64,000 bases of DNA from Anabaena subtropica FACHB-260 (lineage in GTDB: Bacteria; Cyanobacteriota; Cyanobacteriia; Cyanobacteriales; Nostocaceae). Shown here piece by piece: positions 27,643 through 36,863 of the stretch. The stretch is taken from NCBI RefSeq assembly GCF_014697105.1, contig NZ_JACJRF010000005.1:1-64000 (forward strand). The letters run 5' to 3'. How positions within the stretch are numbered: position 1 is the stretch's first letter; every line of letters starts with the position of its first letter. Under the pieces are notes generated by a model. It did not search any database, had not been told where the DNA came from, and saw only the letters and a program-made list of their open reading frames with translations. The translations under genes and the position numbers were made by a program.

Positions 27643-27759
27643 AGGAAGTGGGGAGTGGGCTTGCCCTGAGTGCAGTCGAAGGGGAGTAGGGAGTGGGGAT
27701 AAAAAATAGTTTTAATTAATTTTCTAGTCCCTAGACCCTAATCCCTAACTTCTATTCAT

Positions 27760-28182
27760 TTATTCATTAAACAACCAGCTTTTGACTTTCGCCAAGCTTT
27801 GCCAATCAGGTTTTCTGCTTAAACCATCTTCAATACTATTTTGAATTTCATCTCGCCATTCGGGATTGACGAGCATTAATTGTTGTGTAATGTCAATATG
27901 TTGGCGCAGGCCTTTTTCACCAGTTTCCAACATGGCCACAGCAAGATTAACCCTAGCTTGTGGGTCTTGGGGATTGATTTTTACAGCTTTTTGTGCAGCT
28001 TTGAAAGCTAAGTTTGGTTTATTCTCTAGGAGATACAACCAAGATAGACAAATCCAAGCAGCACTGGCTTTGGGAGCGCGATCGCATACCTCTTTAAATA
28101 CAGGGATTAAATCAGCAGCAGGCTCTCCAGCTTTATAGCGTTCTAAACCTGTATCAAACAGGGAATCAACAGTGTTAGTCAT
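27760..28182 (-). CDS. TPR protein
   Basis: The 140-residue protein is built of tetratricopeptide-like helix pairs (SAAWICLSWLYLLENKPNLAFKAAQKAVKINPQDPQARVNLAVAMLETG, about residues 39-87). It is soluble and probably a protein-protein adaptor; partners are unknown. The A-type Fe-S carrier gene lies 100 bases upstream on the same strand, separated by tandem repeats. Confidence 0.75.
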   Translation of the reverse strand: MTNTVDSLFDTGLERYKAGEPAADLIPVFKEVCDRAPKASAAWICLSWLYLLENKPNLAFKAAQKAVKINPQDPQARVNLAVAMLETGEKGLRQHIDITQQLMLVNPEWRDEIQNSIEDGLSRKPDWQSLAKVKSWLFNE

Positions 28183-28280
28183 TAGTTAATTAGTCATTAG
28201 TCATTGGTCATTAGTCATTAGCCATTAGTCAGTAGTTATGAGCAACTGACCACTGACCACTGACCACTGACAATTGACAA
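28183..28280. repeat. Heptameric short tandem repeats
   Basis: TTAGTCA / TTGGTCA / TTAGCCA units at 28183-28235 are followed by CTGACCA repeats (28247-28270) and GACAATT units. This is a compound short tandem repeat between two same-strand genes. Confidence 0.85.
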
Positions 28281-28282
28281 TT

Positions 28283-28639
28283 TTACACTCCAAATGACTT
28301 ACCGCAACCGCAGGTCTGAGTAGCATTAGGATTGGTAAATTGGAAACCACCACCAATCATGGCATCGCTATAATCAAGCATTAAGCCATAAAGATATAAA
28401 ATGCTTTTGCGATCGCAGACAATTTTGAAACCATCGTAATCAAAAACTTCATCCTGAGGGGTGATCTGACTTTCCTGTTCAAAGTCCATCATGTAAGACA
28501 TCCCAGAGCAGCCACCTTGTCTTACTCCTACCCTCAAGCATAAATCTTGGCCTTGCTTATCTTGGAGGGATTTGACTTGCCGTAAAGCGGCTTCGCTCAA
28601 CAGTATGCCGCGTTGTTGAGACTGAGTTGCTTGTGTCAT
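28283..28639 (-). CDS. A-type iron-sulfur carrier (IscA/SufA/ErpA family)
   Basis: The 118-residue protein has the three conserved cysteines of A-type carriers: Cys44 ([10 protein letters not shown]) and the C-terminal pair Cys110 and Cys112 (TCGCGKSF). These proteins bind iron or Fe-S clusters and hand them to apoproteins. The subtype (SufA or IscA) cannot be fixed from sequence alone. A ribosome-binding purine stretch precedes ATG 28639. Confidence 0.92.
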   Translation of the reverse strand: MTQATQSQQRGILLSEAALRQVKSLQDKQGQDLCLRVGVRQGGCSGMSYMMDFEQESQITPQDEVFDYDGFKIVCDRKSILYLYGLMLDYSDAMIGGGFQFTNPNATQTCGCGKSFGV

Positions 28640-28952
28640 CCGCTTGGAAACTCCTTAATTAATGTAAAATATTCCATTCGGGCTTGTGATTGCCCTTGGG
28701 TTGTCTTTTAGTTTTTGTATTCATTCTAGCGACAATCATGACGCTAATTGCCAAATTGTCAACACTCCGTCAAAAGCAAGCAAAGATTTTTATTCTAGAA
28801 TTGAGAGACTCAATATGTTCAAAGATTTGGTATTTTTAGAGTCCCAGCCTTTTAACAGACTGAGTTACAACCAAGCCAAGAACATTATGCTTCGTGGCCA
28901 GCCATTCCCAAAAGTTTACTTTTCCATTGCTTGTTTCTGATTAACCTACTCT

Positions 28953-30593
28953 ATGACAAGTTTTAATCGCTCTACCAGTCGTCGGTTGAAGAAATTAACC
29001 CAAATTCCTTCTGTATGGGAGGGCGATCGTCGTCCGTTGTCATCACCGCAGACCCCAAATTTTCATTCAGAGTCCAAGGGCGATTGTATTTTGTGGGTAG
29101 ATGGCTCACAAGGTATTGTGCGGGGAATGGATGTCATATCAGAAGATACTGGGCCAGAAGCGATCGTTCGCACCTTAATGCGAGCAATGGAACATCCCCA
29201 CAGTCCAGCTAAACCCGCCCGACCCCAAAAGATTGTCGTGCGCGATCGGGAAATCCAGTTTTATCTACGTGGTGTTCTCCAAGATTTGGATATTGCCATC
29301 GATTATTCTCCAGAGTTACCTTTAATTGATGAACTGTTTCGGGGATTTACAGAAATCATCGACAGTCAAATTCCCGATGTTCCTCCACAGTATGCCAAAG
29401 CTTTACACGAAAAAGCGTATGCTATTTGGCAAGCAGCCCCCTGGGAATTTTTAGAAGAACAGCAAATCATATCTATAGAAATTAATAAATGGGATGTAGG
29501 TACACTCTACGCCTCAGTCATGGGAATGCTGGGAATGGAGTATGGGATTTTGTTTTATCGCTCAGAAGATTCCCTCAAGCGATTTCGTTCCGCAGTTTTA
29601 AGTGATGAAGAATCCCAAGGACATTTAGAAGAGGCTTTTCTCAAACAAGATTGCTTGTTCCTCACTTTTGAATCTGAGGATGAGGATGATGATGAAGATG
29701 AATTTGAAGATTTAGCCGATTTGGCATTATCGGAAATTACACCTACTTTCGGTAACATCCACCCATTAGAAGGATTACGCTCTGTTTTGTATGAGGAAGA
29801 GGCTGCTGTTGTCTTCCTCGCTTTGGAAAGCCTTTTTCGCTTCATTCGTGACCATCGCCGCCAATTGTCGAGTGGAGAGTTTACCAGTCTGAATCATCGC
29901 TATCGCATTTCTCTACCTGTATCTGATGAAACTACGAAAGCAGTATCTGTAACTGTGTCTACTATGCCACAACTTGCAGCAGAGTTAGAAGAAATGGCAG
30001 ACTTAGTGATAGATGAAGAAGAATTTGGCGAATTAGAATCGATCGAGTCTCGTTCCTTGCGAGATGACCTAATACCAGAAGACTCATTTCTCAGTTTGGG
30101 CGTGGTGTCTTGGGAAATGTTGGAGTATCTGCGTCAAGGGGTGAAGTATCATCAACTGGGTGAATTTAAACAAGTAGGTGATGGTCTACCGGTGATTTTG
30201 ATTCAAACCTCTCGCCCCAAAGCAAAGACTGTCATCGAAAATATTGAAGCCGCCGGGGGATTACAAGCCATCTGCTTTAATCCGGGGGCTGATCCTGTTG
30301 ATGGCGATCGCTACGACTTGGGTTTACTGCAAACACAAAATGGTGAATTGTTCTTATTCGGGGAATTTTTAGATGATGATCCAGTTCATGTAGAAGCCCG
30401 TCGCAAGTGGAATCAACGCTGTAAAAATACCAAAGGCTTCTGTGGATTAATTATTTCCAAAGGCTTGACTGGTGCTTCCCGTGGTAATCCCCAATTGCGG
30501 GATATGATGGCTCTATTTGAAGCGCGATCGCTCTCACCCAAAGATTTAGGTCTCGGAACTCTCCAACTTATGCCCCAGTTTCAATTGGAATAA
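28953..30593 (+). CDS. Cyanobacterial conserved protein with acidic tract (DUF6930-like)
   Basis: The 546-residue soluble protein has an N-terminal alpha/beta module (GDCILWVDGSQGIVRGMDVI, about 43-62, and IVVRDREIQFYLRGVL), a middle region with an Asp/Glu tract (ESEDEDDDEDEFEDLADLAL, about 237-256) and a C-terminal alpha/beta part. The DUF6930 name is from memory and uncertain. No catalytic motif is visible. It is monocistronic with a hairpin terminator at 30673-30706. Confidence 0.7.
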   Translation: MTSFNRSTSRRLKKLTQIPSVWEGDRRPLSSPQTPNFHSESKGDCILWVDGSQGIVRGMDVISEDTGPEAIVRTLMRAMEHPHSPAKPARPQKIVVRDREIQFYLRGVLQDLDIAIDYSPELPLIDELFRGFTEIIDSQIPDVPPQYAKALHEKAYAIWQAAPWEFLEEQQIISIEINKWDVGTLYASVMGMLGMEYGILFYRSEDSLKRFRSAVLSDEESQGHLEEAFLKQDCLFLTFESEDEDDDEDEFEDLADLALSEITPTFGNIHPLEGLRSVLYEEEAAVVFLALESLFRFIRDHRRQLSSGEFTSLNHRYRISLPVSDETTKAVSVTVSTMPQLAAELEEMADLVIDEEEFGELESIESRSLRDDLIPEDSFLSLGVVSWEMLEYLRQGVKYHQLGEFKQVGDGLPVILIQTSRPKAKTVIENIEAAGGLQAICFNPGADPVDGDRYDLGLLQTQNGELFLFGEFLDDDPVHVEARRKWNQRCKNTKGFCGLIISKGLTGASRGNPQLRDMMALFEARSLSPKDLGLGTLQLMPQFQLE

Positions 30594-30672
30594 TATCTGG
30601 AGTCAATAGGAATATTGGCTTATGAAACAGGCTTAGAAGCACAACTTCCTCAAATAATTCTTTAAATTTGAC

Positions 30673-30706
30673 AAAATCTCTATCTTCTTGCGGGTGGAGA
30701 TTTTTT
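30673..30706 (+). terminator. Candidate terminator after the 546-residue gene
   Basis: AAAATCTC (30673-30680) pairs with GAGATTTT (30697-30704), with a T-run continuing to 30706, about 80 bases after the stop codon. Confidence 0.6.
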
Positions 30707-30830
30707 CATCCTTAATTGTTACATACCTTTTTTTACCTACACCATGAGAACTACTGTCAGGGAAGTAGCAAAATATTACTGAGGCTGTGCTGATCATCTA
30801 TTAACGTGAGTTTGACGAACCTCACCTCAA

Positions 30831-30901
30831 CCCCTCTGTCTTGAAAAGTTCTGTTCGGAGGAAGCCTCCGCTCAGACTTTTCGCTCTGACATGGAGAGGG
30901 G
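30831..30901. repeat. Dispersed intergenic hairpin (CCCCTCT...AGAGGGG)
   Basis: Outer arms CCCCTCT (30831-30837) and AGAGGGG (30895-30901) enclose a smaller hairpin CGGAGG / CCTCCG. It is preceded by CCTCACCTCAA, and the whole resembles a palindromic repeat common between Nostoc genes. Confidence 0.6.
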
Positions 30902-32433
30902 CTTAAATACCCTGAACTATCAACGAAAAATAAGGTTTTAAAGCCTCTCTCTTCTCTAGTCCCTAAACCCTATTTTCGAGCTAGCCATTGTTACTTTATT
31001 AAAATTTCACAAAATATCAGTTTTCTTGTAATTTTTAGTAACTATCTGGGTAAATTCATATTGTGGCTTCACAATATCTAAAAAATAACTAGCACTAGAT
31101 TTTTTGGAAAACAATCTAACTGAGATAAATAATTAATAAAATCAGATATGTCTGATGTTGTATTTTCAGGTTTTGTCAATAATATTAATCAAATTTTTAG
31201 TTATAATTACTTTGACTTTATTCTTTTCTTATAAATAAAAAAGATAAATTGTACTTTTGATAAAGATTAATACAACCGTAAAAAACATGGATATAATAGC
31301 TGTACAACGACAAAACAATTGCTGAGACAAGAGGTTTGTCATCATTTATTTTATGGGTGCTAATAGTAAGGAATTAAAGCTATTTATGCTGGATTAATGT
31401 AATTAGACATCTAAGTTTTTTTTCGGGAATTTACGGAAAAATACTGTAATTTTGTCAATAATCAAAAATACAAATGAATTAGATGGATAACTTCTTGTTT
31501 TACCAAGAGATTATTAAGTTGGACAGATATAACTGATTATCAACTTCTAAATCAAAATATTCCAGTAGATAAATACTTAACTAGATAATTACAACTTTTG
31601 GAAAGCTGTGCTGTTGTCAACTACAAAGTAAACTAATTAATAATCAGCAATTGATGAAATATGTAAAAAATAAAAGTATAAATTACAGGAACAAAGGCGA
31701 GTTAATTACATCCTTATTATTTAGGTAACAAAGAATTGTAATCAAATTTATCTAAGACTTATAGTGGTTAGTTTCTTGTAAGATTAACTACAGACCTTAG
31801 CAAAGGTAGTAGAAATCTTTAAGCTTGGCCTGATTGAGTTGATTATTTCAACGGATTAAGGAAGTTTATTTGCTGTAAGCGCTGCATTTCTTAGCTATTA
31901 CACCAAAAGTGTATATCCTACATTGAAAAAGAAAGTAATTAATGCAGATTAGGGCAACCTGGAAAAATCAACCAAACCATGACTTCGATGAATCTACTGA
32001 CTCGATAATATTAACCATGAGAGTAATTGCTTAATGATATTTACTTGAATGTGATTGCTGATGGAAGATACTCTATCCAGAGTTGTGGGTGATATTGAGT
32101 GGATGAGAATGTCACATACTTTTGATAATTCAAAAAATTGGAGAATTTTACGGAGTGAACATTAAATAAGTTAGACTCATTTATACAATTTAACTGTCAA
32201 ACTTTAGTGTCCTATTACTAAGGTTATGGCATGAAATAGTGAGTGTACCCTATTATTCCTTTCTCTGGAGGAATTTATTTCTTATATTTTCTGGAAAAAC
32301 AATGAATAATTTGACAAAAAGGACATTTTTATCATTAACGGTATCGCTTGTTTCGTGACACAAATTCTGATAATCTTATCGTCTTCATCTTTGATTAAGT
32401 TGTTTTTGATGATGTCAATACACAGCAAATAGC

Positions 32434-32610
32434 ATGATAATGACTAATAAAAAATGGGCCGTTAAACGCATAACTGTTAACTTAGCAGCACAAGAAGCAG
32501 AAAAACTGGAAAAATATTGTCAACAGACAGGTAGACCAGCAACTGATGTGATTCGAGAACTTATTAGAAGCTTAGCTGTATCAGATGACAGCAAAGAAGC
32601 TGGTCGATAG
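32434..32610 (+). CDS. Small ribbon-helix-helix (CopG-like) protein
   Basis: A 58-residue ORF (ATG 32434, or ATG 32440 two codons later) encodes a CopG/Arc-type fold: beta strand KRITVNL, helix AAQEAEKLEKYCQQTG, turn RPATDV and second helix IRELIRSLAV. Such proteins bind DNA as dimers and often act as antitoxins or plasmid/gene regulators. No toxin-like partner follows; the next gene is crtQ 280 bases away. No clear ribosome binding site was seen. The fold pattern makes it a convincing gene despite its size. Confidence 0.7.
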   Translation: MIMTNKKWAVKRITVNLAAQEAEKLEKYCQQTGRPATDVIRELIRSLAVSDDSKEAGR

Positions 32611-32892
32611 GAGGTGTTTTAATTTTATTACTGCACGTCTATGTGATTAGTCAAAAAATATCTAAAATGCTTTTTTAATCTGCTTTTACTAACGAAAGTT
32701 AGTTTACTGGAATACACACACTTGGAATCAGGTGTCTCTAGTCACCAGGATTAAAAGGAGTAATAAAAGCATATTGATCATCAGGGGCATGACTTTGTTG
32801 CCCTTCAATGTACTGCTTGAATTTATATAAGTAGCAAATTCCGACACCAACCCAGTTACAATTTGTAAAGAAGCTGAATAAGGAAGGACGGA

Positions 32893-34332
32893 ATGCGCGT
32901 TGCAATCATAGGTGCGGGATTGGCTGGGCTAGCAACCGCTATAGATTTAGCTGATGCTGGCTGTGAAGTCCAAATTTTTGAGTCCCGTCCGTTTGTCGGT
33001 GGTAAAGTTGGCAGTTGGATTGATGGCGATGGCAACCATATTGAAATGGGTCTGCACGTCTTTTTTGGGTGCTACTACCAACTGTTTGAACTCATGAATA
33101 AGGTGGGTGCATTTTCTCATTTACGTCTCAAAGAACATACCCACACCTTTGTTAACAGAGGGGGAAAGCTTGGTGCTTTAGATTTTCGCTTCTTCACAGG
33201 TGCGCCCTTTAATGGGTTGAAGGCGTTTTTTACTACCTCCCAACTCTCATTACAGGATAAACTACAAAATGCGATCGCCTTAGGTACAAGCCCCATAGTA
33301 CGTGGGTTAATAGACTTTGATGGGGCGATGAGAACCATCCGTAACCTAGATAAAATTAGCTTTGCCGATTGGTTTCGTAGTCATGGCGGCAGTAACGGTA
33401 GTATCAAACGGATGTGGAACCCCATTGCTTATGCTTTGGGATTTATTGATTGTGAAAATATTTCCGCCCGTTGTATGCTGACAATCTTCCAATTCTTCGC
33501 AGTTAGAAGCGAAGCTTCGGTACTGCGGATGTTGGAAGGTTCCCCTGATGAATATCTGCACCAACCAATTCTGAAATATTTAGAAGCTAGAGGCACAAAA
33601 GTTTATACTCGTCGGCAAGTACGAGAAATTAAATATGCTGAAGTCGAGGGAGCAAATCGCGTTACAGGCATAGTCGTTGCTCAAGGTGATGAGATCGAAG
33701 AGATTACAGCAGACGCCTATGTTTGTGCTTGCGATATCCCAGGAATACAGCGAGTTTTACCGCAAGAGTGGCGGAAATGGTCAGAATTTGATAACATTTA
33801 CAAGTTAGATGCAGTACCAGTCGCCACTGTGCAGATGAGATTTGATGGCTGGGTGACGGAACTGCAAGATGAAAATCGACGCAAGCAGCTAAAAGAGGCA
33901 GCCGGACTAGATAATTTGCTATATACCGCAGATGCTGATTTTTCCTGTTTTGCTGATTTGGCTTTGACTAGCCCTAGTGATTATTATCGTCAAGGTCAAG
34001 GTTCATTATTACAACTGGTACTGACACCAGGAGACCCATTCATTAAGCAAAGTAACGAAGCGATCGCCCAACACGTCCTCAAACAAGTGCATGAACTGTT
34101 CCCCTCATCAAGGGAGCTAAATATGACTTGGTACAGCGTAGTCAAATTAGCTCAATCGCTCTACCGAGAAGCTCCAGGTATGGATGTTTACCGTCCTAAC
34201 CAAAAAACTCCCATAGCAAATTTCTTCCTAGCAGGTAGTTATACGCAGCAAGACTACATTGATAGCATGGAAGGCGCAACAGTTTCAGGACGGCGGGCAG
34301 CAAAAGCCATCCTAGAGGATCTTAAAAAATAA
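32893..34332 (+). CDS. crtQ: Zeta-carotene desaturase (plant-type)
   Basis: The 479-residue flavoprotein opens with the FAD dinucleotide motif [20 protein letters not shown] (7-26) and keeps the plant-type desaturase hallmarks ([31 protein letters not shown], and the closing [16 protein letters not shown]). It converts di-cis-zeta-carotene towards lycopene with plastoquinone as acceptor. ATG 32893 follows an AGGAAGGACGG stretch. A START-like protein follows 43 bases downstream on the same strand, a pairing common in cyanobacteria. Confidence 0.92.
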   Translation: MRVAIIGAGLAGLATAIDLADAGCEVQIFESRPFVGGKVGSWIDGDGNHIEMGLHVFFGCYYQLFELMNKVGAFSHLRLKEHTHTFVNRGGKLGALDFRFFTGAPFNGLKAFFTTSQLSLQDKLQNAIALGTSPIVRGLIDFDGAMRTIRNLDKISFADWFRSHGGSNGSIKRMWNPIAYALGFIDCENISARCMLTIFQFFAVRSEASVLRMLEGSPDEYLHQPILKYLEARGTKVYTRRQVREIKYAEVEGANRVTGIVVAQGDEIEEITADAYVCACDIPGIQRVLPQEWRKWSEFDNIYKLDAVPVATVQMRFDGWVTELQDENRRKQLKEAAGLDNLLYTADADFSCFADLALTSPSDYYRQGQGSLLQLVLTPGDPFIKQSNEAIAQHVLKQVHELFPSSRELNMTWYSVVKLAQSLYREAPGMDVYRPNQKTPIANFFLAGSYTQQDYIDSMEGATVSGRRAAKAILEDLKK

Positions 34333-34375
34333 AGCCAAAGCTGCTAATCTAATCAAATCTCAAATCCAAAACAGA

Positions 34376-34831
34376 ATGTCTAAGTGGCTAGAGCATAGCG
34401 TACAGGTAGAAGTAGAAGCCCCCATAGATTTAGTATGGAGCTTGTGGGCTGACTTAGAGCAAATGCCCAAGTGGATGAAGTGGATTGATTCTGTGAAAGT
34501 TCCACCGGAAAACCCTGATATATCGCTTTGGAAACTCAATACTGGTGGACTGGAATTTACCTGGAAATCCCGCATTACTAAGGTAATTCCCCACCAGATC
34601 ATTCAGTGGGAATCGATTGATGGTTTACCCAATCAAGGCGCTATCCGCTTTTACGATCGCCACGGTCATAGTATCGTCAAGATGACTATTTCCTATGCTA
34701 TACCTGGCTTTCTGGGTAAAATCATGGATAACTTGTTTTTAGGGCGAGCCGTAGAATCGACAATTCAAGCTGATTTAGAAAGGTTTAGGCAATATGCTTT
34801 GAATCTTCATCAGTCATCAGTTAACCTTTAA
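34376..34831 (+). CDS. SRPBCC (START-like) cyclase/dehydrase-family protein
   Basis: The 151-residue protein has the SRPBCC hydrophobic-pocket pattern: HSVQVEVEAPIDLVWSLWADLEQMPKWMKW at the start, a beta-sheet middle, and the long C-terminal helix (VESTIQADLERFRQYALN). Such domains bind lipids, polyketides or carotenoid-like molecules. Its place 43 bases after crtQ suggests co-transcription and a role with carotenoids or membrane lipids (inference). Confidence 0.85.
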   Translation: MSKWLEHSVQVEVEAPIDLVWSLWADLEQMPKWMKWIDSVKVPPENPDISLWKLNTGGLEFTWKSRITKVIPHQIIQWESIDGLPNQGAIRFYDRHGHSIVKMTISYAIPGFLGKIMDNLFLGRAVESTIQADLERFRQYALNLHQSSVNL

Positions 34832-34839
34832 CAGACTAT

Positions 34840-34873
34840 TTAGTAGAGACACGATCAATTGCGTCTCTACTAA
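34840..34873. repeat. Perfect intergenic palindrome (TAGTAGAGAC type)
   Basis: TTAGTAGAGAC (34840-34850) pairs perfectly with GTCTCTACTAA (34863-34873). It belongs to a palindrome type dispersed in Nostoc-like genomes and lies just after the SRPBCC gene, where it may end transcription. Confidence 0.75.
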
Positions 34874-35054
34874 GCAGTGTTACAAACTGTTGCTTCTGGA
34901 AGCAGAACACCCCCAACTTCATAAACAATACAGCAGACTTGATGAATTTAGAATTTAGAAGTAACACAGGCTTGATACTTGGGCTGGGGACTAATCTTGT
35001 GTACTTCATTAACGTGAAATCTGCTGTAATTAGGGACTGCTTCAATCGCATTTT

Positions 35055-35954
35055 TTACAAAATTGAACGGATTCTAGCTCGATAGGCAGCATTATCCAAT
35101 CCGTCACGCGTATTAGTAGGTCGGGAATTAATAGCTTTTCTCAGAGCATTGATGCGCTCGCTGGTTCCAGGGTGAGTACTCAAAAATGTTGGTACAGAAC
35201 CACCGCTTCTCATTAGTTTCTGCATAAAGGAAACCGTTGCAGATGGGGCATAACCGGCCCTTGTTAAGGTTCTTAATCCTCTTGCATCTGCGTCATATTC
35301 ATCTTGACGACTGCGGGGACGGTTGAGGGCTAATTCCACACCAATTCCTACAGCTGCATTGCGGTCTAAACCTGTGGCTGATGCTACACCACTAGCAAGC
35401 GCCCTTTGTCGCATCTGTTTAACTAAATGTCTACCACCAATGTGACCAATTTCGTGAGCCATCACACTAGCTAGTTCCGCTTCATTGTCTGCGGTTTTAA
35501 TTAAACCTGTATGGACATAAATAAACCCACCTAAAGTAGCAAAGGCATTTACAGCATCATTGTCAACTACTTGGAATGTAAAAGGAAGATTGGGGCGATC
35601 GCTATTTGCAGCCAAGCGCTGTCCAATTTGTTCCACATAGCGATTGATTTCCGCATTTCGAGAAATTCTTACCTCGCCGCTACGCAATTGCTGATTCATC
35701 TGGCTGCCCAGATCAACTTCCTGGCGATCGGATATATTAGACAGCTGAAGTACTTGCACACCTTGTAATAAAAGCGGACGTAAGTCTATAGCTTTTCCGA
35801 CTAAAGGTGTACTTAGACACAGACCCAAAGCGACTACCACCGAAATTAATGGATAAAACCAGCGTCGTCGCCACACACGGTAATTTGCCACCAAGCCTTT
35901 CCTATTCATATAAATCCGGTTAGAAGATAATTTCGGGAGAACGTTAAATAACAT
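35055..35954 (-). CDS. M48-family zinc metalloprotease, exported
   Basis: The 299-residue frame has a signal or anchor helix (WFYPLISVVVALGLCLSTPL, about residues 32-51), so a start at ATG 35909 (MNRKGLVANY) is also reasonable. The zinc site is complete: VMAHEIGHIGGRHL, with the third ligand in DEYDADARGL. The layout matches Oma1/BepA-like periplasmic quality-control proteases of M48. It stands alone, with a long promoter spacer upstream. Confidence 0.9.
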   Translation of the reverse strand: MLFNVLPKLSSNRIYMNRKGLVANYRVWRRRWFYPLISVVVALGLCLSTPLVGKAIDLRPLLLQGVQVLQLSNISDRQEVDLGSQMNQQLRSGEVRISRNAEINRYVEQIGQRLAANSDRPNLPFTFQVVDNDAVNAFATLGGFIYVHTGLIKTADNEAELASVMAHEIGHIGGRHLVKQMRQRALASGVASATGLDRNAAVGIGVELALNRPRSRQDEYDADARGLRTLTRAGYAPSATVSFMQKLMRSGGSVPTFLSTHPGTSERINALRKAINSRPTNTRDGLDNAAYRARIRSIL

Positions 35955-35992
35955 GACGCATCTATCGTTTTCTAAGTTGCACTATTAACTTA

Positions 35993-36021
35993 GTTATTAG
36001 TCATTAGTCATTAGTCATTAA
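35993..36021. repeat. Heptameric short tandem repeats (TTAGTCA)
   Basis: Four TTAGTCA units lie between divergent genes. A CCCCCTGCCCCCTGCCCCCTG low-complexity run follows at about 36085-36103. Confidence 0.8.
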
Positions 36022-36293
36022 GTAAGTCGGTGCAATAAAACCAAACTATGTGAAGAAAAGTAAATAAAGCTCAAACTCTTTCTCCCCCTGCCCCCTGCCC
36101 CCTGCCTTATTCCAACAATAATTATTTACGCCGACCTACTTACTCCCCTGCTCCTTCATCTCCCCAATCTCAATTTCTCAACTCATGATAAACTGGCGCG
36201 TAACTGCAACTGCTAATAGTGGAAAAGTTGCTGTATACCTGATAAAACTTGTTGTGAGAATCAATTACTCTGCGTTAATCTGGAAAAATTTTT

Positions 36294-36824
36294 ATGGCTA
36301 TTTTAGATTCTAAAGGTCGCTTGTTTGGCAAAGTCAATATTCTCGATTTAGGCGCTTTGCTAGTGATTGTGATGGTTATATTTGGCATCTTTGTATTTCC
36401 AGGTACTTCTGGTACTGTTGCTCAAGTTGGCGCTAAAACAATACCTTTAGAGGTAGATTTAGCAGTCCGTGGTTTGAATGTGCGCGATCCAGAACAGTTA
36501 TTTGAAAATGGGTTCAAAAAAGGTGGTAAAACCAAAGTCATTATTCGTAATCAGCCTTACGGAGAGATTGAAATTAAATCTGTGCAACTTTTACCCAGAA
36601 CAGTGGTAGTTTCTCAACCGGATGGTTCTGTCAAAGAATTACCAGATCCCAAAGCTAATAACTTTAGTACAGATATGCTTTTAACCTTAAACGGTAATGC
36701 ACAAGTTACTAAAGACGGCCCAGTTTTAGGTAATAGTAAAGTAAAAATTGGTATGCCCTTTGAGTTGGAAGGCTTCAACTACAATTTTAATGCAACTGTC
36801 ATCGATGTCAGATTACAAAGTTAG
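36294..36824 (+). CDS. DUF4330-family membrane-anchored protein
   Basis: The 176-residue protein starts with a conserved head (MAILDSKGRLFGKVNILDLG), one membrane helix (about 20-40) and a predicted beta-rich extracytoplasmic domain (AKTIPLEVDLAVRGL; VTKDGPVLGNSKVKIGMPF). This matches DUF4330, found across cyanobacteria; function unknown. It converges with the NFACT gene across a perfect palindrome. Confidence 0.8.
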   Translation: MAILDSKGRLFGKVNILDLGALLVIVMVIFGIFVFPGTSGTVAQVGAKTIPLEVDLAVRGLNVRDPEQLFENGFKKGGKTKVIIRNQPYGEIEIKSVQLLPRTVVVSQPDGSVKELPDPKANNFSTDMLLTLNGNAQVTKDGPVLGNSKVKIGMPFELEGFNYNFNATVIDVRLQS

Positions 36825-36830
36825 GGAATA

Positions 36831-36855
36831 GTAGACGTTGCAATGCAACGTCTAC
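36831..36855. repeat. Perfect 12-bp-arm palindrome between convergent genes
   Basis: GTAGACGTTGCA and TGCAACGTCTAC are exact inverse complements around a single central A. It sits 7 bases after the DUF4330 stop and 9 bases before the NFACT stop, so a bidirectional terminator role is likely; no long T-run is adjacent. Confidence 0.7.
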
Positions 36856-36863
36856 AGGCGTTA

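Larger units (their letters stand above)
30594..32433. other. Gene-poor AT-rich region of 1.8 kb
   Basis: No ORF of at least 60 codons on either strand. It contains a terminator (30673-30706), a dispersed hairpin (30831-30901) and long AT-rich stretches. A GTA-N8-TAC palindrome at 31778-31791 fits an NtcA site, but one is expected by chance every few kilobases. A short ORF at 32302-32358 (MNNLTKRTFLSLTVSLVS) looks like a stray signal-peptide start. Non-coding RNAs cannot be excluded. Confidence 0.5.

Noticed and set aside
28686-28940. 84-codon plus-strand ORF before the 546-residue gene
   Set aside because: No family pattern, no good ribosome binding site and an odd composition; more likely leader or promoter sequence.
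31778-31791. GTA-N8-TAC NtcA-like palindrome in the gene-poor region
   Set aside because: No correctly spaced -10 box in either direction and such palindromes are expected by chance; kept only as a note in the region entry.
32302-32358. 18-residue ORF MNNLTKRTFLSLTVSLVS resembling a signal peptide
   Set aside because: Too short, with the stop directly after the hydrophobic stretch; no downstream continuation in any frame was evident.
34836-35051. 71-codon minus-strand ORF after the SRPBCC gene
   Set aside because: It contains the dispersed TAGTAGAGAC palindrome and has no family pattern.
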